From Fallopia convolvulus (taxonomy: Eukaryota > Streptophyta > Magnoliopsida > Caryophyllales > Polygonaceae), in contig OZ024724.1 of NCBI GenBank assembly GCA_964016875.1, positions 33,875,786 through 33,939,785 of the forward strand: a DNA stretch of 64,000 bases. Reading direction: 5' to 3'. The notes beneath the pieces were generated by a model, which was not told where the DNA came from, did no database searches, and worked only from the letters and a program-made list of their open reading frames with translations. Below are positions 56,943 through 64,000 of the stretch, piece after piece. The translations under genes and the position numbers were made by a program. The first letter of the stretch is position 1. Each line of letters begins with the position of its first letter.

Positions 56943-59900
56943 TTTACATGGACAATTCATCGAACATGTAACGTGCAATGTTAGATCACAAGTCATTTTA
57001 AAGGCAAAAGGAGAAAAAACAAGTTAACTTGAAAGACATCTAGGCTTAAGCATAATGAATGAGGATAGTATCAAGCAAATAAGCACATTTTGCACTACAA
57101 AATAAAGACCGATCGAATAAGAGCATATTCGAACCTAAAAACCAAATACCACACATAGGAGTCATATTTACATGGACATTTTATCGAACACGTGGGGTGC
57201 AATGTTAGTCACAAGTCATTTTAAAGGCAAAAGGAGAAAAAACAAGTGATCTTTAAAGACATCTAGGCATAATCATAAAGAATGAAGATAGTATCAAGCC
57301 AATATGCACATTCTGCACTACAAAATCAAGACCGATCCAATAAAAGCATAAATTAAAACCTAGAAACCGAATGCCACATTTAGGAGTGACATTTACATGG
57401 ACATTTCATCGAACACTTAGCGTGCAATGTTAGATCACAAGTCAAATTTTAAAGGCAAAAGGAGAAAAAACAAGTGAACTTTAAAGACATCTAGCCATAA
57501 GCATAAAGAATGAGGATAGTATCAAGTCAATAAGCAGATTCTACACTATAAAAGCAAGACCGATCGAATAAAAGTATAAATTCAAACCTAGAAACGAAAT
57601 GCCACATTTAGGAGTTACATTTACATGGACATTTCATCGAACACTTGGCGTGAAATGTTAGATCACAAGACATTTTAAAGGCAAGAGGAGAAAAAACAAG
57701 TGAACTTGAAAAGCATCTAGGCATAAGCATAAAGAATGAGGATAGTATCAAGCCAATAAGCACATTCTACACTACAAAATCAAGACCGATCGAATAGGAG
57801 CATATTCGATCCTAAAAACCAAATACCACATTTAGGAGTGACATTTACATGGACATTTCATCGAACATGTAACGTGCAATGTTAGATCACAAGTCATTTT
57901 AAAGGCAAAAGGAGCAAAAATAAGTGAACTTGAAAGACATCTAGGCATAAGCATAAAGAATGAGGATAGTGTCAAGCTAATAAGCACATTTTGCACTACA
58001 AAATCAAGACCGATCGAATGAGAGCATATTCGAACCTAAAAACTGCATTCCACATTTAGGAGTCACATTTACATGGACAGTTCATCAAACACTTGGCGTG
58101 CAATGTTAGATCACAAGTCATTTTAAAGGCAAAAGGAGAAAAAACAAGTGAACTTTAATATCATCTTCGCATAAGCATAAAAAATGAGGATAGTATCAAG
58201 CCAATAAGCACATTCTGCACTACAAAATCAAGATGTATCGAATAAAAGCATAAATTCGAAGCTAGAAACCAAATGCCACATTAAGGTGTGACATTTGTAA
58301 GGACATTTCATAGAACACTTGGCGTGCGATGTTAGATCACAAGTCATTTTAAAGGCAAAAGGAGAAAAAAACAAGGTAACTTTAAGGACATCTAGGCATA
58401 AGCATAAAAAATGAGGATAGTATCAAGCCAATAAGAATAGTCTACACTACAAACTCAAGACCGATCCAATAAAAGCATAAATTCGAAACTAGAAACCGAA
58501 TGCTACATTTAGGAGTGACATTTACATGGACATTTGATCGAACACTTGGCGTGCAATGCTAAATCCTAAGTCGTTTTAAAGGCAAAAGGAGAAAAAACAA
58601 GTGATCTTTAAAGACATCTAGGCAAAAGCATAAAGAATGAGGATAGTATCAAGCCAATAAGCACATTCTGGACAACAAAATCAAGACCGATCAAATAAGA
58701 GCATATTCGAACCTAAAAACCGAATGCCACATTTAGGAGTGACATAATCATGGACATTTCATCGAAAACTTGGCGTGCAATGTTAGATCACAAGTCAAAA
58801 TTTAAAGGAAAAAGGAGAAAAAACAAGTGAACTTTAAAGACATCTAGGCATAAGCATAAAGAATGAGGATAGTTTCAAGCCAATAAGCACATTCTACACT
58901 ACAAATTCAAGACCGATCGAATAGGAGCATATTCGATCCTAAAAACCAAATACCACACTTAGGAGTCACATTTACATTGACATTTCATCGAACATGTAAC
59001 GTACAATGTTAGATCACAAGTCAAAATTTAAAGGAAAAAGGAGAAAAAACAAGTGAACTTGAAAGACATCTAGGCATAAGCGTATAAAATGAGGATAGTA
59101 TCAAGCCAATAAGCACATTCTGCACTACAAAATCTAGACTGATCCAATAAAAGAAAAATTTTGAATCTAGAAACAGAATGCCAAATTTAGGAATGACATT
59201 TAGATGGACAATTCATCGAACACTTGGCGTGCAATGTTAGATCACATGTCATTTTAAAAGGCAAAAGGAGAAAAAACAAGAGAACTTGAAAGTCATCTAG
59301 GCATAAGCATAAAGAATGAGAATAGTATCAAGCCAATAAGCACATTCTGCACTACAAAATCAAGACCGATCCAATAAAAGCATAAATTAAAACCTAGAAA
59401 CCGAATGCCACATTTAGGAGTGACATTTACATGGACATTTCATCGAACACTTAGCGTGCAATGTTAGATCACAAGTCAAATTTTAAAGGCAAAAGGAGAA
59501 AAAACAAGTGAACTTTAAAGACATCTAGCCATAAGCATAAAAAATGAGGATAGTATCAAGTCAATAAGCAGATTCTACACTATAAAAGCAAGACCGATCG
59601 AATAAAAGTATAAATTCAAACCTAGAAACGAAATGCCACATTTAGGAGTTACATTTACATGGACATTTCATCGAACACTTGGCGTGAAATGTTAGATCAC
59701 AAGACATTTTAAAGGCAAGAGGAGAAAAAACAAGTGAACTTGAAAAGCATCTAGGCATAAGCATAAAGAATGAGGATAGTATCAAGCCAATAAGCACATT
59801 CTGCACTACAAAATCTAGACCGATCCAATAAAAGAAAAATTTTGAATCTAGAAACCGAATGCCACATTTAGGAGTGACATATACATGGACATTTCATCGA

Positions 59901-61633
59901 ACACTTGGCGTGCAATGTTAGATAACAAGTCAAATTTTAAAAGAAAAAGGAGAAAACACAAGTGAACTTTAATGACATCAAGGAATGAGCATAAAGAATG
60001 AGGATAGTTTCAAGCCAATAAGCACATTCTATACTACAAAATAAAGATGTATCGAATAAAAGCATAAATTCGAACCTAGAATATGATTGCCACATTTAGG
60101 AGTGACATTAACATGGACATTTCATCGAACATTTGGCGTGAAATGTTAGATCACAAGTCAAATTTTAAAGTAGAAAGGTGAAAAAACAAGTGAGCTTTAA
60201 AGACATCTAGGCATAAGAATAAATAATGAGGATAGTATCAAGACCGATCGAATAAAAGTATAAATTCAAACCTAGAAACCGAATGCCACTTTTATGAGTT
60301 ACATTTACATGGACACTTCATCGAACATTTGGCGTTTAATGTGACATCACAAGTCTTTTTAAATACAAAAGGAGAAAAAACAAGTGAACTTGAAAGTTAT
60401 CGAGGCATAAGCGTAAAGAATGAGGATAGTATCAAGCCAATAAGCACATTCTGCACTACAAAATCTAGACCGATCCAATAAAAGAAAAATTTTGAATCTA
60501 GAAACCGAATGCCACATTTAGGAGTGACATTTAGATGGACAATTCATCGAACACTTGGCGTGCAATGTTAGATCACAAGTCATTTTAAAGGCAAAAGGAG
60601 AAAAAAACAAGTGATCTTTAAAGACATCTAGGAATAAGCATAAAGAATGAGGATACTATCAAGCTAATAATCACATTTTGCACTAAAAATCAAGACCGAT
60701 CCAATAAGAGCATATTCGAACCTAAAAACCGAATGCCACATTTAGGAGTGACATGTACATGCACATTTCATCGAACACTTGGCGTGCAATGTTAGATCAC
60801 AAGTCAAATTTTAAAAGAAAAAGGAGAAAAAACAAGTGAACTTTAATGACATCAAGGAATAAGCATAAAGAATGAGGATAGTTTCAAGCCAATAAGCACA
60901 TTCTATTTTACAAAATCAAGACGTATCGAATAAAAGCATAAATTGGAACCTAGAATATGATTGCCACATTTAGGAGTGACATTTACATGGACATTTAATC
61001 GAACACTTGGCGTGAAATGTTAGATCACAAGTCAAATTATAAAGGAAAAAGGTGAAAAAACAAGTGAGCTTTAAAGACATCTAGGTATAAGAATAAATAA
61101 TGAGGATAGTATCAAGTCAATAAGCAAATTCTGCACTATAAAAGCAAGACCGAACGAATAAAATTATAAATTCAAACCTAGAAACGAATGCCGCTTTTTG
61201 GAGTTACATTTACATGGACACTTCATCAAACATTTGGCGTTTAATGTTACATCACAAGTCTTTTTAAAGGCAAAAGGAGAAAAAACAAGTGAACTTGAAA
61301 GACATCTAGGCATAAGCGTAAAGAATGAGGATAGTATTAAGCCAATAAGCACATTTTGCACTACAAAATCTAGACCGATCCAATAAAAGAAAAATTTTGA
61401 ACCTAGAAACCGAATGCCATATTTAGGAGTGACATTTAGATGGATAATTCATCGAACACCTGGCGTGCAATGTTAGATCACAAGTCATTTTAAAGGCAAA
61501 AGGAGAAAAAACAAGTGATCTTTAAAGACATCTAGGCATAAGCATAAAGAATGAGGATACTATCAAGCCAATAATCACATTCTTCACTACAAAATCAAGA
61601 CCAATCGAATAAGAGCATATTCGAACCTAAAAA

Positions 61634-63904
61634 CCCCATACCACATTTAATAGTCACATTTACATGGACATTTCATCCAACATTTGGCGTACAATGTTAG
61701 ATCAAAAGATATTATAAGGACAAAAGAAGAAAAAACAAGTGATCTTTAATGATATCTAGGCATAAGCATAAAGAATGAGGATAATATCAAGCCAATATGC
61801 ACATTTCTGCACTATAAAAGCAAGACCGATCCAATAAAAACATAAATTCAAACCTGGAAACCGCATGCCAAATTTAGGTGTTACATTTACATGGAAATTT
61901 CATCAAACACTTGGCGTGAAATGTTAGATCACAAGTCATTTTAAAGGCAAAAGGAGAAAACACAAGAGAACTTGAAAGACAGCTAGGCATAAGCATAAAG
62001 AATGAGAATAGTATGAAGCCAATAAGCACATTCTGCACTACAAAATCATGACCGATCGAATAAGAGCATATTCGAACCTAAAAACCAAATACCACACTTA
62101 GGAGTCACATTTAGATGGACAATTCATCGAACACTTGGCGTGCAATGTTAGATCACAAGTCATTTTAAAGGCAAAAGGAGAAAAAACAAGTGATCTTTAA
62201 AGACATCTAGGCATAAGCATAAAGAATGAGAATAGTATGAAGCCAATAATCACATTCTGCACTACAAAATCAAGACCAATCGAATAAGAGCATATTCGAA
62301 CCTAAAAACCCCATACTACATTTAAGAGTCACATTTACATGGACATTTCATCCAACATTTGGCGTACAATGTTAGATCACAAGATATTATAAGGACAAAC
62401 GAAGAAAAAACAAGTGATCTTTAATGACATCTAGGCATAAACATAAAGAATGAGGATAATATAAAGCCAATATGCACATTTCTGCACTATAAAAGCAAGA
62501 CCGATCCAATAACAACATAAATTCAAACATGGAAACGGAATGCCAAATTTAGGAGTTACATTTACATGGACATTTCATCAAACACTTGGCGTGAAATGTT
62601 AGATCACAAGTCATTTTAAAGGCAAAAGGAGAAAACACAAGAGAACTTGAAAGACAGCTAGGCATAAGCATAAAGAATGAGAATAGTATGAAGCCAATAA
62701 GCACATTCTGCACTACAAAATCATGACGATCGAATAAGAGCATATTCGAACCTAAAAACCAAATAGCACACTTAGGAGTCACATTTACATGGACATTTCA
62801 TCGAACATGTGGCGTGCAATGTTAGATCACAAGTCATTTTAAAGGCAAAAGGAGAAAAAACAAGTGAACTTGAAAGACATCTAGGCATAAGCATAAAGAA
62901 TGAGAATAGTATGAAGCCAATAATCACATTCTGCACTACAAAATCATGACCGATCATAAGAGCATATTCGAACCTAAAAACCAAATACCACACTTAGGAG
63001 TCACATTTACATGGACATTTCATCGAACATGTGGCGTGCAATGTTAGATCACAAGTCATTTTAAAGGCAAAAGGAGAAAAAACAAGTGAACTTGAAAGAC
63101 ATCTAGGCATAAGCGTAAAGAATGAGGATAGTATCAAGCCAATAAGCGCATTCTGCACTACAAAATCTAGACCGATCCAATAAAAGAAAAATTTAGAACC
63201 TAGAAACCAAATGCCATATTTAGGAGTGACATTTAGATGGACAATTCATCGAACACTTGGCGTGCAATGTTGGATCACAAGTCATTTTAAAGGCAAAAGG
63301 AGAAAAAACAAGTGATCTTTAAAGACATCTAGGCATAAGCATAAAGAATGAGAATAGTATGAAGCCAATAATCACATTCTGCACTACAAAATCAAGACCA
63401 ATCGAATAAGAGCATATTCGAACCTAAAAACCCCATACCACATTTAAGAGTCACATTTACATGGACATTTCATCCAACATTTGGCGTACAATGTTAGATC
63501 ACAAGATATTATAAGGACAAACGAAGAAAAAACAAGTGATCTTTAATGACATCTAGGCATAGACATAAAGAATCAGGATAATATAAAGCCAATATGCACA
63601 TTTCTGCACTATAAAAGCAAGACCGATCCAATAACAACATAAATTCAAACATGGAAACCGAATGCCAAATTTAGGAGTTACATTTACATGGACATTTCAT
63701 CAAACACTTGGCGTGAAATGTTAGATCACAAGTCATTTTAAAGGCAAAAGGAGAAAACACAAGAGAACTTGAAAGACAGCTAGGCATAAGCATAAAGAAT
63801 GAGAATAGTATGAAGCCAATAAGCACATTCTGCACTACAAAATCATGACGATCGAATAAGAGCATATTCGAACCTAAAAACCAAATAGCACACTTAGGAG
63901 TCAC
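61634..63904 (+). repeat. 5-monomer duplication (~1122 bp)
   Basis: Sequence around 62549-62782 returns almost unchanged at 63671-63904, 1122 bp (five monomers) later. The marker ACCCCATAC occurs near 61634, 62309 and 63431: spacings 675 (three monomers) and 1122 bp. Confidence 0.88.
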
Positions 63905-64000
63905 ATTTACATGGACATTTCATCGAACATGTGGCGTGCAATGTTAGATCACAAGTCATTTTAAAGTTAAAAGGAGAAAAAACAAGTGAACTTGAAAGAC

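Larger units (their letters stand above)
51051..59561 (+). repeat. 9-monomer higher-order repeat (~2.02-2.03 kb), interrupted by CACTA and Helitron
   Basis: The private marker TCAATAAGCAGATTCTACAC occurs at 51051, 57527 and 59561. The second spacing is 2034 bp. The first is 6476 bp, which becomes 2015 bp after subtracting the CACTA with its target duplication (4170) and the Helitron (291). So the two units had the same length before the insertions. Confidence 0.88.
55560..64000 (+). repeat. Satellite block D (split by a Helitron)
   Basis: About 36 monomers in the same orientation, running off the right edge of the window. It contains 9-monomer and 5-monomer higher-order repeats. No gene present. 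Confidence 0.95.

Noticed and set aside
4190..64000. Many minus-strand frames of 60-100 codons encoding a repeated peptide (FVVQNVLIGLILSSFF, CPCKC)
   Set aside because: They are the reverse strand of the satellite monomer. They recur because the DNA recurs, end at the same internal stops, and vary with indels that shift frame. There is no sign of protein-level conservation.
4190..64000. CENP-B-box-like site in TTCGAACCTAGAAACCGAA
   Set aside because: It shares only TTCG and one CCG step with the box NTTCGNNNNANNCGGGN; key positions differ. An imperfect dyad remains, but there is no support for a named binding site.
1..64000. Host gene, tRNA or rRNA gene
   Set aside because: No intact conserved gene frame outside mobile elements, no A/B-box tRNA structure and no rRNA segment were found.

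Overview
The window looks like plant (eudicot-type) nuclear heterochromatin. About two thirds of it (roughly 42 of 64 kb) is one AT-rich tandem satellite with a monomer of about 222-227 bp. The rest is transposable elements typical of plants: Ty3/gypsy LTR retrotransposons with initiator-Met and Athila-type primer sites, a CACTA transposon and a Helitron. I see no intact host gene, tRNA, rRNA or CRISPR array. A pericentromeric or other constitutive heterochromatic location is an inference from dense satellite plus Athila-type elements. The species cannot be named from the sequence.

Layout. 1-3503: a minus-strand, gag-only Ty3/gypsy element (E1) whose left LTR runs off the window. It has an 876-bp right LTR, an iMet primer site, one open gag frame and a polypurine tract. 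3504-4189: non-satellite DNA with an snRNA-type promoter signature (USE plus TATA, 33 bp apart). 4190-26787: satellite block A, including a 10-monomer higher-order repeat of about 2255 bp and a region built from 3-, 4- and 5-monomer units. 26788-34449: plus-strand Athila-like element (E2) with gag and protease remnants, no reverse transcriptase or integrase, an apparent intron and an env-position gene; its 3' LTR is cut off. 34450-37624: satellite B. 37625-43262: 5'-truncated Athila-like element (E3), keeping only leader, env-position pseudogene and 3' LTR. 43263-51392: satellite C, with a near-perfect triplicated 450-bp dimer. 51393-55559: a 4167-bp CACTA element with 3-bp target duplication, carrying exon fragments of an S9 prolyl-oligopeptidase-like gene and a P4-ATPase (flippase). 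55560-64000: satellite D, interrupted at 56652-56942 by a 291-bp Helitron.

The most unusual signal cuts across the three retroelements. Each carries its own short, mostly palindromic motif, scattered many times through LTR and internal DNA and usually in pairs about 20-21 bp apart. E1 uses CTCGGTACCGAG, E2 uses CCCGCGCTCGCGGG and E3 uses CTCGTTAACGAG. Sequence and lineage differ, but the architecture is the same, and every LTR has a cluster in or near U3. I know of no named system that matches this.

History readable here: satellite arrays expanded repeatedly (10-mer, 9-mer, 5-mer, trimer and dimer units). The CACTA and the Helitron landed in one copy of a 9-mer repeat, and the neighbouring copy preserves both empty sites. 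E2 and E3 are broken mainly by nonsense codons explainable as C-to-T changes, as expected for long-methylated DNA; E1 keeps an open gag frame and LTRs that differ by only a few percent.
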